Source: an uncultured Bacilli bacterium
Lineage (GTDB): Bacteria > Bacillota_I > Bacilli_A > RF39 > UBA660
Length of the DNA stretch: 40,911 nucleotides
Direction of reading: 5' to 3'
Assembly (NCBI GenBank): GCA_947626695.1
Contig: CANQTE010000006.1
Coordinates: forward strand, 1 to 40,911
In this document: positions 30,898 to 39,273 of the stretch, one piece after another
Layout: each line of letters begins with the position of its first letter
How positions within the stretch are numbered: position 1 is the first letter of the stretch
Translations under genes and position numbers: made by a program
The notes under the pieces: generated by a model
What the model was told of the DNA's origin: nothing
What the model saw: the letters and a program-made list of their open reading frames with translations, nothing else
Database searches by the model: none

Positions 30898-30898
30898 T

Positions 30899-31405
30899 AG
30901 AAGTTATTATTTTGATAGTAGCATATTAATTAATTTCTATGATGATAGATTTGAAATAATTTCAATGGGTGGATTAATAAATGGCATAACTATTAAAGAA
31001 ATTTTTAAAGGCATTTCTTCATCTAGAAATCCAAATTTAGCAAATATATTTTATAGATTAGGTTATGTTGAAGCTTTTGGTACTGGTATAGGTAGAATAA
31101 TGGATAGCTATGAATTACATGATAAAAAGCCAATTTTTGATGTTACAGAAAATACATTTTATATATGTCTGCCTAACATTAATTATGATGAAAGCAAAAA
31201 AATAAATACTGTATCCTCATTTTCATCTCAAGAAGATATAATTATTAATTATTTAAATACTTATTCTAAAATTAATAGAAACGAAACAGAAAAATTATTA
31301 AATGTTTCTAAAACTCGAGCTTACGAAATTTTAAATTCTATGTTAGAAAGAAAATTAATAAAAAAAGAAAGCTACGGGAAAAATACATATTACACTATTA
31401 AATAA
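30899..31405 (+). pseudogene. 3' part of interrupted AlbA_2/divergent-ATPase regulator (HATPase_c_4-like end and C-terminal winged HTH)
   Basis: Hand translation from 30899: RSYYFDSSILINFYDDRFEIISMGGLINGI...SSRNPNLANIFYRLGYVEAFGTGIGRI, in frame with 26650..27447. Confidence 0.88.
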
Positions 31406-31425
31406 AAAATTTATATAATAAATAT

Positions 31426-32328
31426 TTATTTTCTTAAAACTAAAACAGCATCTTTTCCCCTTTTATAATTATCTATTAAAATAAGTTCTTCTCTAAGTAA
31501 TTCTCGGTAGCTTATATCAACACCATTAATTGGAAACTCTAAATATTCACCATTTCTATTGATAAAATTATATATATAACTAGCAAATATTAAACCGTTT
31601 TCATTTAAACTTTCTCGTAAATTTTTAAAATTGTTATATAAGTCTTTTAAACTATTATTATTAAGGGTATATTCTAAAATATTAGAACAAAGAATTAAAT
31701 CATAATTATTACTGGTTATATCAAATATATTACCATTTCTAAAACTTAATATTGTTTCGTCTAATTTCTTTTTTAAAGTTAAAAATTTATTCTCATCTTT
31801 TAGGTATTCATTATAAAATAATAATTCGTCTAAATTATAATAATAATCTTTTGTTAATATTTGTAACAATCTAATATCTTTTTTATATATACTTTGCAAC
31901 TTAAAATAATATTCTAATATTACTTTAAAAAACTCTTGATATTTTAAATTCATATTTTTAAGAATACTATTCCAAATATTTTTTTCTTTATCTAAATTAT
32001 AATCATGAGATTTGAAAAAATAATATAATAAGTCTTGATATTCTTTTAAATTACTAGATTTTATCATTGCAAGTCTAACACTTAAATAATACTCACTTAA
32101 TAAATTAATATCTATTAAATCTACTTGTTTTACATCTAATAAGAGTAACAAATTAAATAAATGGTCACCACTAGATAAAACACTTAAAACTTTTTTAACT
32201 TCTTTAGTATCTATTTCTTTTAAATAACTAGCAATATTTTCATTAGTAAATGCATAAACTCTTAAATCATTATTAAAATTACTATTTACTATTGCATTAT
32301 ATATTAATAGAGTAATTTCTTTAATCAT
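31426..32328 (-). CDS. SAM-methyltransferase-like protein (BtaA/DUF3419-like), paralog of 24309..25289
   Basis: SVLSSGDHLFNLLLLLDVKQVDLIDINLLSEYYLSVRLAMI and YDLILCSNILEYT. Confidence 0.6.
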   Translation of the reverse strand: MIKEITLLIYNAIVNSNFNNDLRVYAFTNENIASYLKEIDTKEVKKVLSVLSSGDHLFNLLLLLDVKQVDLIDINLLSEYYLSVRLAMIKSSNLKEYQDLLYYFFKSHDYNLDKEKNIWNSILKNMNLKYQEFFKVILEYYFKLQSIYKKDIRLLQILTKDYYYNLDELLFYNEYLKDENKFLTLKKKLDETILSFRNGNIFDITSNNYDLILCSNILEYTLNNNSLKDLYNNFKNLRESLNENGLIFASYIYNFINRNGEYLEFPINGVDISYRELLREELILIDNYKRGKDAVLVLRK

Positions 32329-32352
32329 AAAACCACCAAATAAAAATATAGC

Positions 32353-32679
32353 TTATTTTCTAACTAAACTATACTCATTTTTCTTTTCTAAATTCTCAAT
32401 TATGCTTAAAACAACATCAGGGTATAAACTTATATCTTGAAAATTATTTATCTTTTTACCAATTTTTATACCTATATCATTTATAATATGAACTAAATCA
32501 ATAGTAAATCTAGATGATATTAAATGTCTTTTACCATTATCTTTAATTTCTTTAAGTTGTTCTCTTGCTATAATACGGGCATTTGTCTCTAAATCATTCA
32601 TTTCTCCTAGATTAGCTAAACCTTTAATAACATATATTAAATCAGCATAATAAAACTCATCTATTTCTTGGTTCATAAA
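32353..32679 (-). CDS. hypothetical protein, about 108 aa (ORF track extends to 32742; MNQEIDEF start preferred)
   Basis: ORF; GAGGTGGG-like RBS upstream of MNQEIDEF on minus. Confidence 0.6.
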   Translation of the reverse strand, partial: FMNQEIDEFYYADLIYVIKGLANLGEMNDLETNARIIAREQLKEIKDNGKRHLISSRFTIDLVHIINDIGIKIGKKINNFQDISLYPDVVLSIIENLEKKNEYSLVRK

Positions 32680-32789
32680 ACCCACCTCACTCTCTAGAAA
32701 ATTAATTTTATAACAAAATAGATAATATGTCAAATAATTCATTATATTATATGTAAAAAATTACTATATTTTATTTACTATTATCACTA

Positions 32790-34445
32790 TTAATAACTAT
32801 TTTTAAATATCTCTAATCTTTTAAGCATTCTATCACTACCTAATATTTGCATAATATCATATAAATTAGGTGTCATATCAAGAGTTGTTAATACTACCCT
32901 TATAACCGTTGTAAAATCGGCGATATTGCCTTTATAACTATCGGGATTTTCCTTATATTCTTTCATATCAGCATAATTTAATTTTTTAGCATATTCTTTT
33001 ATTTTGTTAAACCATTCATCTTGACTATCATTAAAATCATAAATACTATCTAAATAATTATTCATAATATTAAGTATTTCTTTTTTATCATTTATTTTTC
33101 CAAAATGATAATCTAACTTTTTATTAAATTCTTCATCATACATATACCATGATTTATTAAATATACTACTATAATTTTCATAATCTTTTCTTGGCTTTTT
33201 AACTTCTCTTTCAATATTTAAAAATTTTATTGTATTAGACTTTTCTTTACTAATTATCTCATATATATGTTTATCATTTTTTAAAGCCCAATTTAAATAT
33301 TCTTGATATAAATCAGGGGCAGACATTTTAGATATATAATTTTTACTTATATTATCTAGTTTATCTAAATCAAATAAAGCACCAGAAACACTCATTTTTT
33401 TAGGACTAAAGGGAAATTCATAAAAAGGTTTATCAGGATTATTAGTCCTCCATTCTTCATAATTAGAATTAGCAATAGTTAAAACTGCATCTATTACTGC
33501 GATAGTTGGGTACCCTTTTTCTTCATAATAAAACATTAAAGCTTCAGGGTCTTTTCTTTTAGATATTTTTCTTATTACATCTCCATCTTTTTTTAATATT
33601 AAAGAAGTATGAATATATTTAGGCATTTTAAAACCAAAAGTCTTAAATAATTCATAATGAAGAGGTACACTACTTAACCATTCATTTCCACGAACAACAT
33701 GCGTAGTATGCATTAAATGGTCATCAACTAAATGGGCAAAATGATATGTTGGCAGTAAATCTCCACTTTTCATAATTGGGATATCTAAATCATTTTCAGG
33801 AAATTCTATTTTTCCTTGGGTTAAATCTTCAAAAACAAACTTTTTATTAAAATCTCCCTCTGATTTAAAACGAATAACAAATTTCTCGCCTTTTTTTATT
33901 CTTTCGGCAGCCTCATCTAATGTTAAATTCCTTGATTTAGCATACTTCCCATATATACCAATTCTTTTTTTACTCTTAGTTTGATATTCTCTAATTTCCT
34001 CTAGTTCTTCTTTTGTTAAAAAACAAGGATAAGCTCTACCTATTTCAATTAAATGTTTTACAAAAGCATGATATATTTCTATTCTCTCACTTTGAATATA
34101 TGGCCCATAGTTACCTACTATTTTTCCCTTATATTCATATTCATCAGGCATAATATTATAAAAATCTAAAATATGATAAATAAAATCAACTGCTCCTTCT
34201 ACTGTTCTTGCTTGGTCAGTATCTTCATTTCTTAAGAAAAAAACACCTTTACTAGATTTTGCTAAACAATAATTTATCACAGCACTCATAAAATTTCCAA
34301 TATGCATAAAACCTGTAGGACTAGGAGCAAATCTTACAACTTTAGCTCCAACATCTATATTTCTTTCGGGATACATTTTCTCATAATCTTCTATAGTTTT
34401 AGTAATATTTGGGAATATTAAATTTGCTAGTTCTTTATTAGTCAT
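32790..34445 (-). CDS. gltX: glutamate--tRNA ligase
   Basis: VVRFAPSPTGFMHIGN (HIGH), RNEDTDQAR, KISKR (KMSKS-type). Confidence 0.93.
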   Translation of the reverse strand: MTNKELANLIFPNITKTIEDYEKMYPERNIDVGAKVVRFAPSPTGFMHIGNFMSAVINYCLAKSSKGVFFLRNEDTDQARTVEGAVDFIYHILDFYNIMPDEYEYKGKIVGNYGPYIQSERIEIYHAFVKHLIEIGRAYPCFLTKEELEEIREYQTKSKKRIGIYGKYAKSRNLTLDEAAERIKKGEKFVIRFKSEGDFNKKFVFEDLTQGKIEFPENDLDIPIMKSGDLLPTYHFAHLVDDHLMHTTHVVRGNEWLSSVPLHYELFKTFGFKMPKYIHTSLILKKDGDVIRKISKRKDPEALMFYYEEKGYPTIAVIDAVLTIANSNYEEWRTNNPDKPFYEFPFSPKKMSVSGALFDLDKLDNISKNYISKMSAPDLYQEYLNWALKNDKHIYEIISKEKSNTIKFLNIEREVKKPRKDYENYSSIFNKSWYMYDEEFNKKLDYHFGKINDKKEILNIMNNYLDSIYDFNDSQDEWFNKIKEYAKKLNYADMKEYKENPDSYKGNIADFTTVIRVVLTTLDMTPNLYDIMQILGSDRMLKRLEIFKNSY

Positions 34446-34501
34446 TAAAAATCACTCTTTCTTTGCATATATATTTTACTTTAAAATTAATTAAATGTAA
34501 A

Positions 34502-35197
34502 TTATAAATCTTTATTATGTTTTAAAAACTCCCTTAATATCTTAGTTAAAGCTCTTTTTTCAATTCTTGAAACATAACTTCTAGAAATATGAAGTTTTTT
34601 TGCTATCTCTTTTTGAGTTTGTTCTTTTTGATTAAAAAGTCCATATCTTGCAATAACAATTTCTTTTTCTCTACTTGTTAAAACTTTAAAATATTCTTTT
34701 AAAAGGGCGGTATTTTCTTTTAAATGAATTTCCTCTAACATATCAATACTATCGTCTTTAACTACTTCCATTAAGCTTATTTTTTCTCCATCTTTATCAA
34801 ATCCTATAATATCATTTAAACTAATTGTCGCTCCACTTTTCTTATTACTTCTAAAATACATTAAAATCTCATTTTCAATACATCTTGCAACATAAGTAGT
34901 TATTTTAGTAGCTTTACTTTTTTTATAAGTATCTACTCCTTTAATTAAACCAATAGTCCCTATACTAATTAAATCATCAGTATCATAATTATATTTATCA
35001 AACTTTTTTACTATATGAGCTACTAATCTTAAATTATGTAATATTAACTTATCTCGCGCATCTTTATCTTTATTTAACATCAAATCAATCATTTTCTCTT
35101 CTTCCTCTTCACTTAAGGGCTCCGGAAATACTTGATTAGAATAACTACCTGTAAATAAAAACATATCTTTAATAATATTAATTATATTAAATAACAT
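34502..35197 (-). CDS. sigK: RNA polymerase sporulation sigma factor, SigK type
   Basis: NQVFPEPLSEEEEEKMIDLM, LILHNLRLVAHIVKKFDKYNYDTDDLISIGTIGLIKGV, ISRSYVSRIEKRAL; short hydrophobic N-terminal extension. Confidence 0.85.
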   Translation of the reverse strand: MLFNIINIIKDMFLFTGSYSNQVFPEPLSEEEEEKMIDLMLNKDKDARDKLILHNLRLVAHIVKKFDKYNYDTDDLISIGTIGLIKGVDTYKKSKATKITTYVARCIENEILMYFRSNKKSGATISLNDIIGFDKDGEKISLMEVVKDDSIDMLEEIHLKENTALLKEYFKVLTSREKEIVIARYGLFNQKEQTQKEIAKKLHISRSYVSRIEKRALTKILREFLKHNKDL

Positions 35198-35234
35198 AAA
35201 AACACTTCCTAATTAATTATATTAGAAAGTTAAT

Positions 35235-35465
35235 TTATTTTTCAAAAAACTTATTAATTGAGACATTTAAAACTACACTTATTTTATATAAATCATAGAT
35301 AGATATTTTATATGTATTATTAATATTATCTAAATTTATTAAATAAGATTCTTTTATCTTAGTACGTGAAGACAGAGTCTTAATACTCATATTCTTTTTT
35401 AGGCGATACTTCTTTATATTAAGAGTAATAATTTCATATATTGAGGGATTATATTCATATTCCAC
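35235..35465 (-). CDS. small HTH (XRE-like) protein, 76 aa
   Basis: NIKKYRLKKNMSIKTLSSRTKIKESYLINLDN...LYKISVVLNVSINKFFE. Confidence 0.75.
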   Translation of the reverse strand: MEYEYNPSIYEIITLNIKKYRLKKNMSIKTLSSRTKIKESYLINLDNINNTYKISIYDLYKISVVLNVSINKFFEK

Positions 35466-35470
35466 AATAA

Positions 35471-35716
35471 TTATTCCTCAAAAAATTTATCCATAGTAAC
35501 ACCTAAAACTACTGAAATTTTATATAAAGTATTAAGACTAATACCTTCTTTACCTAAGGTAGTTTCAAATCTTCTTAAAAAATCATTAGAAACACCTATA
35601 TCGGTCGCTAACTGTTCTTGAGTTAAACCTTCAAGTTTTCTGTACTTCCGTACATTTTTTGCAACTACCTCAATGATGTTCATGTTAAAATTGAAATTCC
35701 GCTTATACGTGGTCAT
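35471..35716 (-). CDS. XRE-family HTH transcriptional regulator, 81 aa
   Basis: NVRKYRKLEGLTQEQLATDIGVSNDFLRRFETTLGKEGISLNTLYKISVVLGVTMDKFFE. Confidence 0.88.
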   Translation of the reverse strand: MTTYKRNFNFNMNIIEVVAKNVRKYRKLEGLTQEQLATDIGVSNDFLRRFETTLGKEGISLNTLYKISVVLGVTMDKFFEE

Positions 35717-36042
35717 TTTAATATCAACTCTCCAATACTATTTTACTAGTTTAAGAGATTTAAATCTATGAAGTGTTACTTCCGTTATCAAGAAGTCTCT
35801 CGGTATAATTTAATTATATAATATAATTTTATATTATACAATAGCCTATTTTTGCTAAGTTTCGTCGATTTTTGTCGATTTTTTATATGAAACAATTTTT
35901 TAAAAAAATTTTTTTAGAAATTTTACATTTACTTTACAAAAATAGTTATTTTATTAATTTTACTTCTATCTTTATTATGAGTAAGTAGATAAATTTTATA
36001 ACTATAAAATATAAATAGCAATACAATATCATTTAAAAGCTT

Positions 36043-36062
36043 TTCGTTCAAATTCGTTCAAA
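36043..36062. repeat. tandem 10-bp repeat TTCGTTCAAA x2 (degenerate third copy follows)
   Basis: Direct reading. Confidence 0.85.
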
Positions 36063-36108
36063 TTCATTTTGGACGAAACAGATAATTTCCCTTATTTACG
36101 GGCTTTTT

Positions 36109-36128
36109 TCGTTCAATTTCGTTTAGAT
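36109..36128. repeat. second mini-array, TTCGTTCAAT TTCGTTTAGA
   Basis: Direct reading. Confidence 0.7.
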
Positions 36129-36161
36129 AAATTATATTTTTATGACATTTATAATCAATAT

Positions 36162-36371
36162 TTAAGCTAAACTTTGTATTTCTTTCATAGATAAGCCTGT
36201 TGCTTTAGCTATGTCTTTTTTAGCTATATTAAGTTTTAATAAATTTTGAGCGATTAAAATTTTTTCTTTTCTTATACCTTTATTCTCGGCAACATAATCA
36301 GCCCAATCTGCAAATATCTTTTTTGTTTGTTCGTCATTGACATATTCTTCACACCAATTATCTGATTGCAT
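36162..36371 (-). CDS. 69-aa stand-alone copy of the C-terminal domain of the adjacent Rpn/PD-(D/E)XK protein
   Basis: MQSDNWCEEYVNDEQTKKIFADWADYVAENKGIRK...IAKATGLSMKEIQSLA, near-identical to the C-terminus of 36533..37372; could also be a gene remnant. Confidence 0.6.
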   Translation of the reverse strand: MQSDNWCEEYVNDEQTKKIFADWADYVAENKGIRKEKILIAQNLLKLNIAKKDIAKATGLSMKEIQSLA

Positions 36372-36487
36372 AATAATCTTATTTCTTTATTATAAATCAT
36401 TTTTATAATATACTATTTTACTTACTATGTCAAGAAAATAATATCTACATGAAATATATTTATAATACTATTTCTAAAATTAAAGAA

Positions 36488-36522
36488 AAACAGATATTTT
36501 AAATTTTTAATACCTGTTTTAA
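36488..36522 (-). terminator. possible terminator hairpin between the Rpn gene and its small downstream paralog
   Basis: AAACAGATATT-loop-AATACCTGTTT, T-rich on both strands. Confidence 0.45.
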
Positions 36523-36532
36523 TAATTAAGAT

Positions 36533-36754
36533 TTAAGCTAAACTTTGTATTTCTTTCATAGATAAGCCTGTTGCTTTAGCTATATCTTTTTTAGCTATAT
36601 TAAGATTTAACATATTTTTGGCAATCTCATAAGTTTTTTCTAAAGCACCTTTTCTTATGCCCTTATTCTCGGCAACATAATCAGCCCAATCTGCAAATAT
36701 CTTTTTCGTTTGTTCGTCATTTACATATTCTTCACACCAATTATCAAATTTCAT
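36533..36754 (-). CDS. candidate internal (gene-within-gene) ORF, 73 aa, in frame with the Rpn gene
   Basis: In-frame ATG at 36752-36754 (minus) preceded by AAAGGAGAT (36764-36772); start aligns with the start of the stand-alone 69-aa ORF. Confidence 0.45.
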   Translation of the reverse strand: MKFDNWCEEYVNDEQTKKIFADWADYVAENKGIRKGALEKTYEIAKNMLNLNIAKKDIAKATGLSMKEIQSLA

Positions 36755-37372
36755 AAGCAACGCATCTCCTTTCGCAATTTGTTTTCTTTCTTCGGCGGTT
36801 TTTGCACAAATAAACTTTAACCATCTTTGTTTTAAGTTGTTTTTATCATATATCATTTTTTTCAAGATGTCAAGTCTATAATATTTTATTTGAAATATAT
36901 TTGAATATATTTCATTATTTTTAGCATCTTTTACTGACATAGTATTTTCTACCATTTTTTCGATTAAATCTTTTGGTGTTACATCGTCTACTATATTTAT
37001 TTGAATTACTTTCTCTAGTTTTTTATAACTTTTCTTTCCTCGATTAGTTCGAGTCGAGAATATTCTCATAATATAATACATAGATTTATCAAAAGAATTT
37101 CTATCAAATGAAGAATAAGCTTCTAAATTTATTATATGCCCATCAAACTTGACTATTACATCACCTCGAACAGACCTATCGTTACTTTTTGTTTTAGCTA
37201 AAACACTTTCATATTCTACTTTTATATCTACACTTTCTAAATATTCTTTAGTAAAGTCAGTAAAACATGATAAAAAGTAAATAAGTATATCTCGATTATC
37301 TGGATGTGCAAAAGCTTCTTTAAACAGCAAATCATTGCTTAACTTTAAAAAGACTTTTTCTTTCGTTTTCAT
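36533..37372 (-). CDS. Rpn-family / PD-(D/E)XK nuclease family transposase-like protein (ORF track extends to 37405; ATG 37372 preferred)
   Basis: SNDLLFKEAFAHPDNRDILIYFLSCF, RGDVIVKFDGHIINLEAYSSFD; strong RBS AAAGGAGGAAACTC before ATG. Confidence 0.85.
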   Translation of the reverse strand: MKTKEKVFLKLSNDLLFKEAFAHPDNRDILIYFLSCFTDFTKEYLESVDIKVEYESVLAKTKSNDRSVRGDVIVKFDGHIINLEAYSSFDRNSFDKSMYYIMRIFSTRTNRGKKSYKKLEKVIQINIVDDVTPKDLIEKMVENTMSVKDAKNNEIYSNIFQIKYYRLDILKKMIYDKNNLKQRWLKFICAKTAEERKQIAKGDALLMKFDNWCEEYVNDEQTKKIFADWADYVAENKGIRKGALEKTYEIAKNMLNLNIAKKDIAKATGLSMKEIQSLA

Positions 37373-37522
37373 GAGTTTCCTCCTTTCAGGGACGTATAAT
37401 ACCATAAAGAAAGTGCAAAATTTGTCGTTCTATGGGAAAAATCGGTATTTTAAGTAAAAAAATTAAAAATATACAAAAAAAGTAAGATTTCTCTTACTCC
37501 TGTTTAAATAAAATTTTAGCTT

Positions 37523-39271
37523 TTAATTCATTACCCTTTTAAACATTCTTTCTAAATCATAAATACTAAACTTAATAATCGTCGGTCTCCCATGAGGGCA
37601 ATTATAAGGATTATCACATAAAACTAATTCTTTTAATAATTCTTCTTGTTCCATAGGACTTATTCTATAATTAGCTTTAATACTCATCTTACAAGCAAGT
37701 GTTATAGCAAGACTTTCATTAAACTTAACCTGGTCTACTTCTCTGCCAATTAAAACTAAATCAATTATCTTTCTAATACTCTCCTCTTCTCTTCCCTCTA
37801 ATATCCATGTTGGGTGAGCAGTAACTAAAAGAGTATTTACTCCAAATTCTTGAAATTCAAACCCTTTAGACGTTAAAATATCCATCTTTTCTTTTAATAA
37901 AGTATAATCACTAGTAGATAATTCTAACTTAATGGGAATTAATAATCTTGTAACACTAAATTCTTTTTTCTTTAAAGCATTCATATATCTTTCATAATTA
38001 ATTCTTTCTTGTGCTGCATGTTGGTCAATTAAATAGATACCTTCTTCATTCTCTGCGATTATATATGTTCCTAAAGCAAGTCCTACAGGATATAACACCA
38101 AAGATTTTAATTCTTTATTAATCACTACATCTTTAGTCATTAACTCTAAACTATTATTATCTTCTTCGACAACAAAATTAAGTTCTTCTTGTTGATGTTC
38201 CTCTCTACTCATATCTTCTACAATACTTTTAATTACATCATCTTTTATTATATTAACACTTTTATCTTTTATAGCATTTGGAATAAGTAAATTATTATAT
38301 AAAGTATTCTTTAAAATATTATAAATCAAATCATATAAGTCATTTATTTTACTCAATTTAACATCTTGCTTTGTCGGGTGAATATTAACATCTACTAAAG
38401 TTGGGTCAGTATTTATTTTTAAAATTACAATCGGATACTTTCCCTCTGGTTTATATGTATAATATGCATCATTTATAGCTCTATTAATTAAAACATTTTT
38501 AACTATTCTATCATTTACATAGGTATTTATATCATTTTTATTACTCTTTAATACTTCTGGCTTACAAATATATCCATATATATCAAAATCATTATTACTA
38601 GCCTTAAATTCTAACATTTTATTACTAACATTTAACCCATATATTTCATGAATAGTTTTAAGTAAATTATTACTACCACTTGTTTTAATTAATTGTTTAT
38701 TATCATTATTTAAAGTAAATTTTATATTAGGATAGGCAATAGATAACTTTTCAATTAAATTAACAATATTATAAGTTTCTGTATTTTCACTTCTTAAATA
38801 TTTAAGACGGGCAGGAGTATTAAAAAATAAATTTGTAACAGTTATATCTGTTCCACATCTTAAATCACTAGACTTATCCTCTAAAGTTTTTCCTCCCTTA
38901 ATATGTATATAACTAGAAGAAACACCATTACTAGTCTTTAAAATAACTTCTGAAACACTAGCAATAGATGGAAGCGCCTCTCCTCTAAAACCCATTGTAT
39001 TTATAAAAAATAAGTCATCATCATGAATAATTTTACTTGTCGCATGCCTTAAAAAAGCAAGATGAGCATCTTTCGTATCCATGCCTTCACCATTATCAAT
39101 TACTTCAATACTAGAAAGTCCCCCTTTAATTAAATTAATAGTAATATTTGTTGCATGCGCATCAATACTATTTTCTACAAGCTCTTTTACAATACTAGCA
39201 CATTTTTCTACTACTTCTCCCGCTGCGATTTTATTTGCTAAATTCTCGGACATAACTTTTATTTTACTCAA
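37523..39271 (-). CDS. mutL: DNA mismatch repair protein MutL
   Basis: IAAGEVVEKCASIVKELVENSIDA, GFRGEALPSIASVS, C-terminal CPHGRPT. Confidence 0.97.
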   Translation of the reverse strand: MSKIKVMSENLANKIAAGEVVEKCASIVKELVENSIDAHATNITINLIKGGLSSIEVIDNGEGMDTKDAHLAFLRHATSKIIHDDDLFFINTMGFRGEALPSIASVSEVILKTSNGVSSSYIHIKGGKTLEDKSSDLRCGTDITVTNLFFNTPARLKYLRSENTETYNIVNLIEKLSIAYPNIKFTLNNDNKQLIKTSGSNNLLKTIHEIYGLNVSNKMLEFKASNNDFDIYGYICKPEVLKSNKNDINTYVNDRIVKNVLINRAINDAYYTYKPEGKYPIVILKINTDPTLVDVNIHPTKQDVKLSKINDLYDLIYNILKNTLYNNLLIPNAIKDKSVNIIKDDVIKSIVEDMSREEHQQEELNFVVEEDNNSLELMTKDVVINKELKSLVLYPVGLALGTYIIAENEEGIYLIDQHAAQERINYERYMNALKKKEFSVTRLLIPIKLELSTSDYTLLKEKMDILTSKGFEFQEFGVNTLLVTAHPTWILEGREEESIRKIIDLVLIGREVDQVKFNESLAITLACKMSIKANYRISPMEQEELLKELVLCDNPYNCPHGRPTIIKFSIYDLERMFKRVMN

Positions 39272-39273
39272 AA

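Larger units (their letters stand above)
27448..30898. mobile_element. RIT-type (recombinase-in-trio) mobile element inserted in the AlbA_2 regulator gene
   Basis: Three overlapping intact tyrosine recombinase genes bounded by perfect 86-bp inverted repeats; excision restores a 434-aa ORF. Confidence 0.88.

Noticed and set aside
36533-37372. Active DDE transposase / insertion sequence
   Set aside because: The protein is PD-(D/E)XK Rpn-like despite common transposase annotation; no terminal inverted repeats or target duplication found around it
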